64,000 nucleotides of DNA, from contig NZ_JAJQYA010000006.1 of assembly GCF_021729155.1 (NCBI RefSeq), positions 62,001 to 126,000 on the forward strand, read 5' to 3'. Positions 1 to 8,067 of the stretch are shown here, piece by piece. How positions within the stretch are numbered: position 1 is the first letter of the stretch; each line of letters begins with the position of its first letter. The notes beneath the pieces were generated by a model. The model was not told the origin of the DNA and did not search any database. It saw nothing but the letters and a program-made list of their open reading frames with translations. Position numbers and translations under genes: made by a program. This DNA is from Membranihabitans marinus. GTDB taxonomy: Bacteria; Bacteroidota; Bacteroidia; Chitinophagales; Saprospiraceae.

Positions 1-2
1 GT

Positions 3-545
3 ATCCGAGTGGACGATCCATGGCAAGAATACGATCACATTGGTGGTTCGTTTAAGTATATGATGCCGGTTATCGATACAGAAAAAGGTGCAGGGGAAGT
101 AGTGAATTTTTATATTGAATATTGGGTCCCTGGAAATCTTAGTGGTCAACACATAATTAAAAAGGGGAAGGTAAGGGTTAGAATAAAAGGTGAAGATACT
201 ACGCCTCCTCAAGTCCAGTATGTGCAGTTACATAACAATGACAGGATAGAAGCACGTATTTACGATGGGCAACAAGTAGAAAAAGTAACGATGACTTTCA
301 CACCGAATGAAGAAACATCAACTATGAGATATGTCGGATGGGATGAAGTAAAGAAACAATTTGAAGTTCAGCTGTACGACAACGGTGAAAACGGTGATGT
401 AGAGGCTGGAGATGGAATATTTAGTCGACAGATTCGCAAGCGCTCATCCTATTTTTACAATATTTCTATGAAGATAAAAGATGGCTTGGGCAATGAAGTT
501 TCGATTCAGTGGCCGGAGGTTTTATTCCTAAAGGATACTTATTAA
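3..545 (+). CDS. C-terminal part of a secreted protein, cut by window edge
   Basis: The frame is open to the left edge, so the true start lies upstream; GTG at position 9 is probably internal. What remains is about 180 residues of beta-rich sequence. After 'DTTPPQVQYVQL' there is an Ig-like segment, then a 'YDNGENGDVEAGDGIFSR' stretch. That pattern (D-N-G-x-N-G-D-x-x-A-G-D-G) is typical of Ig-like or choice-of-anchor-type domains at the end of large extracellular enzymes and adhesins. The ending LFLKDTY shows no obvious T9SS type A signal. It lies 40 nt upstream of the Gfo/Idh/MocA gene on the same strand, so the two may be co-transcribed. The function of the missing N-terminus cannot be known from here. 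Confidence 0.6.
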   Translation: MRVDDPWQEYDHIGGSFKYMMPVIDTEKGAGEVVNFYIEYWVPGNLSGQHIIKKGKVRVRIKGEDTTPPQVQYVQLHNNDRIEARIYDGQQVEKVTMTFTPNEETSTMRYVGWDEVKKQFEVQLYDNGENGDVEAGDGIFSRQIRKRSSYFYNISMKIKDGLGNEVSIQWPEVLFLKDTY

Positions 546-585
546 AGGTGTTTTCTAAATAATAGAATATAAAAAATATATAATT

Positions 586-1878
586 ATGGATAGGAGATCA
601 TTTATTGTGCAAAGTAGTATAGTTTCAGGTGGTGCTATGGTCGGTTCTCCGGCTATAGTAAAAATATCAAATATTAATTCCAATTTAAAAGTAGGTATCG
701 TAGGCTGTGGAGGCCGAGGTACTGGTGCTGTAGTTCAGGCTTTGATGGCCCACCCTGGCAATACATTGGTAGCCATGGGGGATTTATTTGAAAGTCATAT
801 TGAATTAAGGCATGAAGCATTGTTAGATGTAGAAGAAATAGCAGATAGAGTCAATGTTCCAAAAGAAAATAAATTTACTGGGTTCGACGCTTATCAAAAG
901 GTTATCAAAGCTTGTGATGTGGTGATATTGGCCACACCTCCAGGTTTTCGACCAGAGCATTTTGAATTTGCTGTAGCAGAGGGCAAACACGTATTTATGG
1001 AGAAGCCTTTGGCTACCGATGGCTATGGTATCCGCAGGATATTGAAAAGTGGAGAGTTGGCTGATAAAAAGGGGGTGAAAGTTGTCGTCGGCTTGCAAAA
1101 TCGCTATGATCCTGCTTTTTCGCAAATGGTTGATCAATTAAAAGCTGGCATCATCGGTCCAATACTTACGAGCACGTGCTACTATATGAAAGGGGGTTAT
1201 AAATTAATTCCACGGTCAAGTACTCAAAATGAATTGGAGTTTCAAATTAAGAATTATCACTATTTCAATTGGTTGTGGGCCGGAGCCCCAGGTGGATTAG
1301 CTATTCACAATACCGATATTGTACATTGGGCCAAAGGGACTTATCCCATTAGTGCCCAAGGTCTGGGTGGGAGAGCTAAACTGAGTGGTCCTGATACTGG
1401 AGATACTTTCGATCACTACTATATAGAGTATACCTATGCCGATGGAAGTAAATTGCATAGTCAGATTAGAAATATTGAAAAGAATTTTAATAAAAATGGA
1501 GCATGGATTACGGGAAGCAAAGGTGTTGCTAATGTTAGAGAAGGGATTTTAGATCACAATGGACAAGTTTTATGGCAATTTGATAGCCAATCTGCTGAAA
1601 ATTCCTATCAGGTTGAACACGATGTTTTGTTTGATGCCATTATCAATAATAAGGCTAAAAACGATACTGTCTTTGGGGCTCATAGTTCTCTGGCGTCAAT
1701 TATGGGTAGAATGGCATCTCATTCTGGTCAAGTAATTACTTGGGATCAAGCATTAAATGCTGCGGAGCGACTGGTTCCAGACATTGCGGATTGGACTGAT
1801 GTGCCCCCCGTAAAGCCAGATAGTCAAATGGTTTATCCTTATTCAGTACCAGGCGGTAGCAATAAATATTTATGGTAA
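586..1878 (+). CDS. Gfo/Idh/MocA family oxidoreductase with Tat-like signal
   Basis: An NAD(P)-dependent sugar or polyol oxidoreductase of the Gfo/Idh/MocA family, 430 residues. The N-terminus has a twin arginine (R3-R4 in MDRRSFI) followed by a Ser/Gly/Ala-rich hydrophobic stretch to about residue 25, which suggests Tat export with bound cofactor. The Rossmann motif VGIVGCGGRGTG is at about residues 36-47, and the family's EKP motif (catalytic Lys) is at E139-K140-P141. Exported members such as glucose-fructose oxidoreductase keep NADP tightly bound; many Bacteroidota paralogues act on glycosides in the periplasm. The substrate is not deducible. A strong hairpin about 90 nt after the stop probably terminates the transcript. 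The start is the first ATG and places the RR motif correctly. Confidence 0.9.
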   Translation: MDRRSFIVQSSIVSGGAMVGSPAIVKISNINSNLKVGIVGCGGRGTGAVVQALMAHPGNTLVAMGDLFESHIELRHEALLDVEEIADRVNVPKENKFTGFDAYQKVIKACDVVILATPPGFRPEHFEFAVAEGKHVFMEKPLATDGYGIRRILKSGELADKKGVKVVVGLQNRYDPAFSQMVDQLKAGIIGPILTSTCYYMKGGYKLIPRSSTQNELEFQIKNYHYFNWLWAGAPGGLAIHNTDIVHWAKGTYPISAQGLGGRAKLSGPDTGDTFDHYYIEYTYADGSKLHSQIRNIEKNFNKNGAWITGSKGVANVREGILDHNGQVLWQFDSQSAENSYQVEHDVLFDAIINNKAKNDTVFGAHSSLASIMGRMASHSGQVITWDQALNAAERLVPDIADWTDVPPVKPDSQMVYPYSVPGGSNKYLW

Positions 1879-1965
1879 TAGCCGGAGTGTAAACAATGAG
1901 GGCAATAAGGTTTTGTTTTTATAGAAGCTAAAGTTTTTATTTTTTCATAATTATAGTATCCTACG

Positions 1966-1999
1966 AAAACGGGGGTTGAAGTAATTCAATCCCTGTTTT
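1966..1999 (+). terminator. Rho-independent terminator after the Tat oxidoreductase
   Basis: A 15-bp stem (1966-1980 with 1985-1999, two G-U wobbles) closes a GTAA tetraloop, and the 3' arm ends in a run of T. It sits about 90 nt downstream of the oxidoreductase stop codon. Confidence 0.7.
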
Positions 2000-2259
2000 T
2001 ATAAGTAGAGGGTTATAAAGAGGCAAGATTTCGAAGATCAAACTCAAATACATTACTCAAATCATCTAAGAAAAATATTAATTGTGGTAGATTTTTTGAA
2101 AAGGGCATTTTTCTAGATGTTACGTCTCCATTTTTTCCATTAGACCTGGATAGAATACTGTGTTTTTACGGCATTTAATATGAATGTACTCTCGTCGCAG
2201 CACAGTGATTAAAAACCTGACGAATTATGTTGAGTCCATGCCATTCAAGCTTAGAAAAA

Positions 2260-2530
2260 TCCTGAAAGCGGCGCACTGAGCTTGGTCGAAGTGGACGTAA
2301 TATGTCAGAGCAGGACGAAGTCCTGTCTTAGGAAATTGTGTTGATATTAGTCCTGAAGGGACGACATAATAGCCTCGGGTGAGCGAGCGAAATACGTAGT
2401 ATCCAATGTCCATTTAGGACATTGGGTGCTTCGCACTTCGCTCGTTCACACCCGAAGCCAGTGGCTTCGGTTCCCTCATCAAATGCCTATTTAAGGCATT
2501 TGGCTCTTCGAGCTTCATTCGGTCATTCAA
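2260..2530. repeat. Palindrome mosaic repeat, copy A
   Basis: A cluster of short perfect palindromes. CCAATGTCC pairs with GGACATTGG (about 2403-2425), CCGAAGCC with GGCTTCGG (about 2452-2470), and AAATGCC with GGCATTT (about 2481-2502). They are joined by linkers that recur in copies B and C: GACGAAGTCCTGTCTTA, GGGACGACATA, GAGCGAGCGAAATACGTAGT, TGCTTCGCACTTCGCTC and GGTTCCCTCA. It lies wholly between genes. Such REP/MITE-like elements have no coding role; open frames inside it are by-products. Confidence 0.75.
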
Positions 2531-2534
2531 AATC

Positions 2535-2566
2535 ATAACCGACATCATAAAACGCAATTGGTATAA
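2535..2566. repeat. ATACCAATTGC-family intergenic element (half copy)
   Basis: Contains CATAACCGACATCATAAAAC followed by GCAATTGGTATAAT. It is nearly the same as the right arm of the fuller inverted repeat at 40903-41003. Related copies lie at 3482, 40845 and 43844. Confidence 0.5.
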
Positions 2567-2868
2567 TTGTGGTAATTGTAGGGTTGAGGTTTATCGTTGA
2601 ATTATACTAGAATCCAAACGGATATTGGGGTGTGGTCAAAATGTAAATTCTTCCCAGCTGTATAGTTTTTTAGAATATTAATTTTTTATCTGAATTGGCA
2701 TTCTAAATTTATTGGGAATTCATTCTTGCTAGTAACAAATGCACTTTTTAAATTATATTATTTTGACTTATGTATTTCGTTTTAACACATTTGTGATTTA
2801 AAATGTTAAATAAATACAAAATACAAGAATAAAATATTATTTTAGAATATCATCAAAATATAAAAGTT

Positions 2869-3417
2869 ATGTCTAGACATTTAATCGGTGCATTGGTCGG
2901 TGGATTGATTCTTTTTATCTGGCAGTTCTTATCATGGAGTATGCTAAATGTCCACGGGAATGAAATGAGATATTCTGCTCAGCAAGATGAAATTTTAGAA
3001 GTTATGGAAAAACACCTCGTAGATGGGCAGTATTTTATGCCTAATTTGCCTCCTACAGCCTCTTCAGAAGAGCATCAAGCTTTTATGGAAAATGCAACAG
3101 GGAAGCCTTGGGCTGTGGTACAATATCATTCTTCTATGGAAAATGACATGGTCATGAACATGGTCAGAGGCTATGTAGCTGATTTCTTAGCTATATTCTT
3201 ACTGATCTGGATCCTGATTAAGATCCCTGATTTCAGTTTACTGCAGATTATTTTGGCTTGTGTAATTGTCGGGTTAATTTCATTTTTGACAACTTCCTAT
3301 CTCAATTCTATATGGTTTGAAACCTATTCCATAGGGGCATTAATCGATGCTGTTGTCCAATGGGCGGTTTGTGGACTTTGGTTGGGTTTTTGGTTGCGCA
3401 GATCTAAGCCTGTATGA
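2869..3417 (+). CDS. Conserved hypothetical inner-membrane protein
   Basis: 182 residues with about four predicted transmembrane helices: one at residues 5-27, then three between about 103 and 178. A roughly 75-residue soluble loop between the first and second helix contains a 'MPNLPPTAS' stretch and would face the periplasm if the N-terminus is inside. The C-terminus RRSKPV is positively charged, consistent with a cytoplasmic end. I do not recognise a family with known function. It is transcribed alone, convergent with the RidA operon, and separated from it by a bidirectional terminator at 3521-3559. Confidence 0.8.
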   Translation: MSRHLIGALVGGLILFIWQFLSWSMLNVHGNEMRYSAQQDEILEVMEKHLVDGQYFMPNLPPTASSEEHQAFMENATGKPWAVVQYHSSMENDMVMNMVRGYVADFLAIFLLIWILIKIPDFSLLQIILACVIVGLISFLTTSYLNSIWFETYSIGALIDAVVQWAVCGLWLGFWLRRSKPV

Positions 3418-3481
3418 GATTAAGTATTATTTATTTCTATTGATTTTTCAGTGAGAAATATGAGAAATATCTTGTGATTAA

Positions 3482-3505
3482 AATTATAAACGTAATTGGT
3501 ATAAT
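3482..3505. repeat. ATACCAATTGC-family element fragment
   Basis: AATTATAAACGTAATTGGTA, followed by TAAT, resembles the right arm of the element at 40903-41003. It lies 16 nt before the bidirectional terminator. Confidence 0.4.
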
Positions 3506-3520
3506 ATCTTTATTGCAAAG

Positions 3521-3559
3521 AAAAAACCTGTGCAATCTTTAAAGATGCACAGGTTTTTT
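3521..3559. terminator. Bidirectional terminator
   Basis: A perfect 14-bp stem AAAAAACCTGTGCA/TGCACAGGTTTTTT encloses a further complementary ATCTTT/AAAGA core. The A-run and T-run on either side let it act for both converging transcripts, the membrane protein and the RidA operon. Confidence 0.85.
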
Positions 3560-3585
3560 GTTCGTAAAAGAATAGATTGATATTC

Positions 3586-3972
3586 TTATTCTGGTATTTT
3601 GGCGATACAGTCGATCTCTACTTTTAGATTTTCGGCCAATACAGATTGAACCGTTGTTCTAGCTGGTTTTACCCCTTTGAAATACGATGCGTATACTTCA
3701 TTGTATCTATCGAAATCGGCAATGTCAGCTAAGTGAGCAGTAGTTTTAACTACATAGTCCAATGAGCTACCTGCTTTTTTTAAAATGGCTTCAATATTTT
3801 GAAGGGTTTTATGGGTTTCCTCCTCTATAGTGCCTAAGTCAAATTTTGAAGTTTTAAAATCTACAGAGGCTTGTCCACTTACATAGATCATTCCGTCTAT
3901 AATAACGGCATCTGAATACGCTCCTGTTACAAAGTCTGCTTCTCTTTCCGGATGAATTACTTCTTTTTTCAT
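3586..3972 (-). CDS. ridA: RidA/YjgF family enamine/imine deaminase
   Basis: 128 residues, the usual length of the RidA family. RidA proteins hydrolyse reactive enamine/imine intermediates, such as 2-aminoacrylate from PLP enzymes, and form homotrimers in the cytosol. The imine-contacting arginine is present as R105 in KPARTTVQ, and the C-terminal VEIDCIA segment is typical. It is the last gene of a four-gene minus-strand operon and starts 39 nt after the M19 dipeptidase. In such catabolic operons the family member is often specialised for the operon's own substrate rather than being housekeeping RidA. Confidence 0.9.
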   Translation of the reverse strand: MKKEVIHPEREADFVTGAYSDAVIIDGMIYVSGQASVDFKTSKFDLGTIEEETHKTLQNIEAILKKAGSSLDYVVKTTAHLADIADFDRYNEVYASYFKGVKPARTTVQSVLAENLKVEIDCIAKIPE

Positions 3973-4011
3973 GATTATTTTTGTTTTATGATTATTAATA
4001 TGTGTTTCGTA

Positions 4012-5100
4012 TTATGCCCAAGCACGACGCAATAGCCTAAGCCAATTGCCGTGCATTATTTTTTGAATATCAGTTGAACTATATCCTCTTTTGGTTAATA
4101 GCTCAGGTAGCTTTTGTAAATCGGCAATAGTCTCTAAATCGTATGGACTTTGCTCTTTTCCAAACATCCCATCTAAATCACTTCCGATGGCTATATGGTT
4201 GGTATTGCCTGCGATTTGGCAAATGTGGTCCCAGTGGTCGACAATGACTTCCAGTGCGGCACCATCTTTGAATGGGTCGGATTGGCCTCTAACCCATCCA
4301 GGGACCATCATCCATACATCTAAAGAGGCACCGATCACGGCATCTCGTTCGACCAATGTTTTGATTTGATCGTCTGTGAGTTGTCGTTGATGAGGGACTA
4401 GTGTTCTACTATTGTGATGACTGGCCCATACCGGTCCAGTATAGATGTCCATGGCTTGATCAAAAGCTGCATCGGTTAAATGGGTAACGTCTAGGATGAG
4501 GTTTAAGCTATCCATTTTTTTCAAAAGTGCTAAACCTGGTTCTCCCAATGCTTCATCCCTTCCCGTACCATTGGCGTACCGACCAGGGCCATAATGTGCT
4601 GGGCCCAATGCTCGTAATCCATATTGATGAGCGGTGTCTAAGAAGTCGAGGTTGACCAAGGAATCAGCACCTTCTAGGCTGAGGATAAAGCCAATAGGTT
4701 TAGTCTCATCTGCGATCGATCGATCTTCCCACATATCAATATGGCTGTTGAGTTCAGTGAGATTGGTGATCTGAACCATTTCGCCCAATTTTTCCATGGT
4801 TTTATACCAAGCCAGTTGACCTTGACTCTGAGCCCATGCCTGAGCAGGAGAATGCCAGCCTGGCAAATCACTGTCTAAGGCTACGAAACGAGCAATTTGA
4901 GTAGCTACCACTAGTCCAATTCTTCCCTCTCGCAATGCCGGTAAAGACACTACACCTTTGGCTCTGTCCAATTTGTCGGTTAATCCTTTTTCCCTATCTC
5001 TTATTTCTTCGACTGATAATGTTAAATCTCTGTTCCATTCCATGGCATTCATAGAGATGTCTATGTGAGCATCAATTATCAGTGGTCTTTGGTCATCCAT
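4012..5100 (-). CDS. Membrane dipeptidase family (M19) metallohydrolase
   Basis: 362 residues of the amidohydrolase-fold peptidase family M19 (renal dipeptidase). The binuclear zinc ligands are visible: H12-x-D14 (DAHID), E143 (SLEGAD), H207 (VTHL) and H228 (SHHNS); D308 lies in IGSDLDG. There is no signal peptide, so unlike the mammalian enzyme it is cytosolic. Bacterial M19 enzymes hydrolyse dipeptides, often with a C-terminal D-residue, and some act on other N-acyl or lactam substrates. It lies 187 nt downstream of the SDR and 39 nt upstream of RidA, which suggests a pathway that releases an amino compound. Confidence 0.9.
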   Translation of the reverse strand: MDDQRPLIIDAHIDISMNAMEWNRDLTLSVEEIRDREKGLTDKLDRAKGVVSLPALREGRIGLVVATQIARFVALDSDLPGWHSPAQAWAQSQGQLAWYKTMEKLGEMVQITNLTELNSHIDMWEDRSIADETKPIGFILSLEGADSLVNLDFLDTAHQYGLRALGPAHYGPGRYANGTGRDEALGEPGLALLKKMDSLNLILDVTHLTDAAFDQAMDIYTGPVWASHHNSRTLVPHQRQLTDDQIKTLVERDAVIGASLDVWMMVPGWVRGQSDPFKDGAALEVIVDHWDHICQIAGNTNHIAIGSDLDGMFGKEQSPYDLETIADLQKLPELLTKRGYSSTDIQKIMHGNWLRLLRRAWA

Positions 5101-5287
5101 AATGTACTAATGTTTTAGTTGCGAATCTTATTTTTTATTGAGATGTTAAATCATGATTTATTTTTTTCCAATCTCAAATCCAAATCCACTCTATCTCTTA
5201 TTCATTGGATGAATTAAATATTGGAAAAATAGCAATTGTCAAAATTGCACCTCATTTTATTTTAGTTATGTATTTACACATAGTGAT

Positions 5288-6025
5288 TTAATAGGTTGCT
5301 CTCCCTCCGGATAGATCAAAAGTGAAACCTGTGGTAAAGCTGTTGTCTGGAGAAACAATGAAGGCAGCCAAAGCAGACAATTCATCCAGGGTGCCACATC
5401 GCTGCATTGGAATTTTATCTGTCATGTATTTGACTTGTTCTGCAGGCATTTGATCTACCATAGCTGTTTGGATTACAGCTGGGGCTATAGCATTTACAGT
5501 AATGCCCGTCCCCGCGTATTCCTTTCCCTGAACTTTAGTCATCCCAATTACTGCAGCTTTGGAGGCTGAATAGGCCAGCATTCCCGCATTGCCCTCTTTG
5601 CCCGCTATCGATGCAATGTGGAGGATCCTCCCGTATTTTTGATCGAGCATGAATGGCAAAACATATTTTGACAAATACCATGATCCATAAAAATTTACTC
5701 CCATCACCCTTTCTACATCTTGTTTTTGGGCCAAGTGACTCTTGATGTTGGTCTGGCCAGTAATGCCGGCACTATTGACCAATATATGGATGTGAGGTGT
5801 AATGGATGATACTTCTTTAACCATGTCTTCCACCGCTGTTTCGTCGGTAATGTCCATAGCCTGAGTATATATAACATTAGGCATGGATTGGGCAACCTTT
5901 TCTAAGGTTGGCCCATCCATATCTATAAGTATTAATTGTGTACCTGAGTCTGCCAGTTTTTGGGCTATTGCTAGGCCTAAGCCCTTGGCTGCTCCGGTAA
6001 TAATTGCTGTTTGATTTTTCATCAA
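5288..6025 (-). CDS. SDR family oxidoreductase
   Basis: 245 residues, a classical short-chain dehydrogenase. The cofactor motif is TGAAKGLG (G11, G15, G17), then NSAG (84-87), and the catalytic S139, Y152 and K156 (YSASK). An acidic residue after beta-2 (LIDMD) favours NAD(H) over NADP(H). The sequence resembles gluconate 5-dehydrogenase and 3-oxoacyl-ACP reductase-like catabolic SDRs. It begins 5 nt after the stop of the upstream Gfo/Idh/MocA gene, so the two dehydrogenases are translationally close and probably act on the same sugar-like substrate. Confidence 0.9.
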   Translation of the reverse strand: MMKNQTAIITGAAKGLGLAIAQKLADSGTQLILIDMDGPTLEKVAQSMPNVIYTQAMDITDETAVEDMVKEVSSITPHIHILVNSAGITGQTNIKSHLAQKQDVERVMGVNFYGSWYLSKYVLPFMLDQKYGRILHIASIAGKEGNAGMLAYSASKAAVIGMTKVQGKEYAGTGITVNAIAPAVIQTAMVDQMPAEQVKYMTDKIPMQRCGTLDELSALAAFIVSPDNSFTTGFTFDLSGGRATY

Positions 6026-6030
6026 TAAGT

Positions 6031-7113
6031 TTATAGGTAAACGGTTTTACCAGTTTTTACAGATTCATCACAGGCAAATGCAATTCGCAAACTATTGACG
6101 GCATCTTGACCGTGATCGCTTAAATCGATATCGTTTTGGATGGCGTTTAAGAAATATGCTTGCTCTCTATCGCAAAGCCCTTGATGATCGGGTTCGTCTT
6201 GTAAATTAATCCAGTCGTCTTCTCTTTTAAATCGCTCTTCTTCGTCTAGTTCTGAATGGTGGAAACGTAAGGATTCTGTTTTGGTGTGGGCTTCTATTGA
6301 AGAAGATTTACCACTTCCTCCTGCATCTTGAGCTACGATGGATACTGAACCTTTGGGGCCGAAAACGTCTTTTACAAAGAAGGCTGTTTCACTGACCATG
6401 GGGCCCCAACCTGCTTCATACCAGCCCACTGATCCATCCTCGAATCTTATTTGCAGTTGTCCATAGTTGTAGTTGTCTGCGGGAATATCATCGGTAAGTC
6501 TTGCACCAATGGCACTTACGTGGACTGGTTTGGATCGCGTCATTTGACACATCACATCGATATAGTGTACCCCACAATCTACGATTGGACTTAAACTGGC
6601 CATAAGGTTTCTGTGTAACTGCCACATTTCTGTTTGGCTCTGTTGATTGAGATTCATTCTCATAACCAATGGCTTGCCCAATTCCTGAGACAATTCAACG
6701 AATTTTTCCCAAGATGGATGGTGGCGAAGGATATAGCCTACTACTAATTTTTTATTGGCTTTTTTGGCTGCTGCTACTACGCGTTCAGAACCTTCGACAG
6801 TATCGGCCAATGGTTTTTCAACAAAGACATGACAGCCTTGTTCGAAGGCCTGTATGGCGTATGCTTCATGGGTGTCTGGATAGGTCGAGATACATACGGC
6901 ATCTGGCTGAGTGGCTTCTAGTGCTGTAGTATAGTCGTCATATAATGGGTAATTGGCCGACAATCTTTCATTTAACTTATTCTTGCTTTCACCTCTGGCT
7001 ACTAGGCCAACAATTTCAAAATCTTCCATGTTGTGATAAGCCGTGGCATGGGAAGCTCCCATGTTGCCACATCCAACTACGAGTACTTTTAATGGTGTGT
7101 TATTGGTTGTCAT
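6031..7113 (-). CDS. Gfo/Idh/MocA family oxidoreductase
   Basis: 360 residues, cytosolic, with no signal peptide. The Rossmann motif VVGCGNMG is at residues 12-19, and the EKP motif with the probable catalytic lysine is at E99-K100-P101. The C-terminal GFO/IDH/MocA beta-sheet domain follows, with a 'VDCGVHYID' segment that carries the family's active-site histidine region. It is the first gene of the operon with SDR, M19 dipeptidase and RidA. The likely role is NAD(P)-linked oxidation or reduction of a sugar or cyclitol; the substrate is not deducible. Confidence 0.9.
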   Translation of the reverse strand: MTTNNTPLKVLVVGCGNMGASHATAYHNMEDFEIVGLVARGESKNKLNERLSANYPLYDDYTTALEATQPDAVCISTYPDTHEAYAIQAFEQGCHVFVEKPLADTVEGSERVVAAAKKANKKLVVGYILRHHPSWEKFVELSQELGKPLVMRMNLNQQSQTEMWQLHRNLMASLSPIVDCGVHYIDVMCQMTRSKPVHVSAIGARLTDDIPADNYNYGQLQIRFEDGSVGWYEAGWGPMVSETAFFVKDVFGPKGSVSIVAQDAGGSGKSSSIEAHTKTESLRFHHSELDEEERFKREDDWINLQDEPDHQGLCDREQAYFLNAIQNDIDLSDHGQDAVNSLRIAFACDESVKTGKTVYL

Positions 7114-7986
7114 TCTTTTTTTATTTAGTAATTTAAATTTAGTGACTAACTTAATATTATGTTATATAGGGAATCTAAAGTGAATAAGAAATTATTATAC
7201 CTTATTAATGGCTAGAGAAACAAAATATTTCGAGGTAATTCTCTATCTCTCAGATTGGTAGCTGTAGAAATATTCTTGGTGTCATCAATCATTGTTTCTA
7301 TATCATAGGTAATTTCTTTTGGAGATGATATGTGTTGGAAAAAATGCTGCATTGCGGACAAATTAATATTCATTGGCTTGATTGACGGAATTACAATAAC
7401 AAAATCGCTCTATGTCTAGCGTTTCAAATATATTTTATATTTATTGTTAATTATAATACTATCTTTCAGAAAAGTGGTATTATTTTTCAATATTTTGATA
7501 ATTGCAACGATCTTATATGAAATGGTAACAGGGAGTAACTTTTGAAAAAGCTATAAATCTAGGCATGAAATTAAAAAAAATGCACCAGTACAAAGGTTTA
7601 GCTAATTCGTATCTGATGCACTTTTCATTAATTGTGTGCCGTATATATGTTTCTACTTTGGGGGTTGAAATAAGTTTCTATAAGGGTAATAAATATATAT
7701 ACGGTTTTCTAGATCGCAACGTTATTTTATTACATTTTCACCATTAATAAGTAAAAAATTGTATATAAATCTCTGTAACGAAGGAGAATTATGTAAAATT
7801 ATAATTTATGTGTTAATGTATGTAATACTATATTGACATATATTTGGTTTATTCTGTACATTTTGATTTTTATTTCAGCTTGATTGGAATATAGATTGGA
7901 TTTTTGGGTGATTGGGATAAGCCATCTTTGGTTATAATTCATGGATGCAGTATATTAAATTGATAAATAGGTCTTTGTTTTTATTA
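7114..7986. other. Intergenic region between divergent operons
   Basis: An 870-nt AT-rich spacer between two divergent catabolic operons, so it must hold both control regions. The only gene-like frame is a short minus-strand one at 7212-7373, listed separately. A frame at 7565-7747 (+) has a poor composition (very rich in I/Y/F/K) and is unconvincing. No repeat or RNA gene was recognised. Confidence 0.5.
7212..7373 (-). CDS. Possible small protein, 53 residues
   Basis: The frame reads MNINLSAMQHFFQHI and continues to RELPRNILFL, then TAG. Composition is protein-like with ordinary codon use, unlike other open frames in this spacer. No family was recognised, and no obvious ribosome binding site or promoter was found. 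It could be a remnant of a larger regulator gene. It ends just downstream of the first gene of the minus-strand operon's upstream region, so it might also be a leader peptide. Confidence 0.25.
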   Translation of the reverse strand: MNINLSAMQHFFQHISSPKEITYDIETMIDDTKNISTATNLRDRELPRNILFL

Positions 7987-8016
7987 TTGTAAAATCTTTA
8001 TAACCATTTATTTTTG
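7987..8016 (+). promoter_or_regulatory. Bacteroidota-type promoter for the 8068 operon
   Basis: TTG at 7987-7989, a 19-nt spacer, then TATTTTTG at 8009-8016, an exact TAnnTTTG match. Transcription would begin near 8022 and give a leader of about 45 nt before the ATG at 8068. Confidence 0.55.
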
Positions 8017-8067
8017 CATTTTCTTTCCCTATATTTAGGATTTTCAAAATTATAAATACCAATTACA

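Larger units (their letters stand above)
2000..2868. other. Long intergenic region with palindrome mosaic
   Basis: There is no convincing gene between the terminator and the membrane protein at 2869. The middle part (2260-2530) is the palindrome mosaic listed separately. It is followed at 2535-2566 by one arm of the ATACCAATTGC element family. The remaining 300 nt before the next gene are very AT-rich and probably contain its promoter, but I could not pick a clear TTG/TAnnTTTG pair. Confidence 0.6.

Noticed and set aside
2225-2413. Minus-strand open frame as a gene
   Set aside because: It lies inside the palindrome mosaic and its codons reflect repeated sequence.
7565-7747. 60-residue plus-strand frame as a gene
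   Set aside because: Very rich in I/Y/F/K and without start signal or conservation evidence; probably AT-rich noise.
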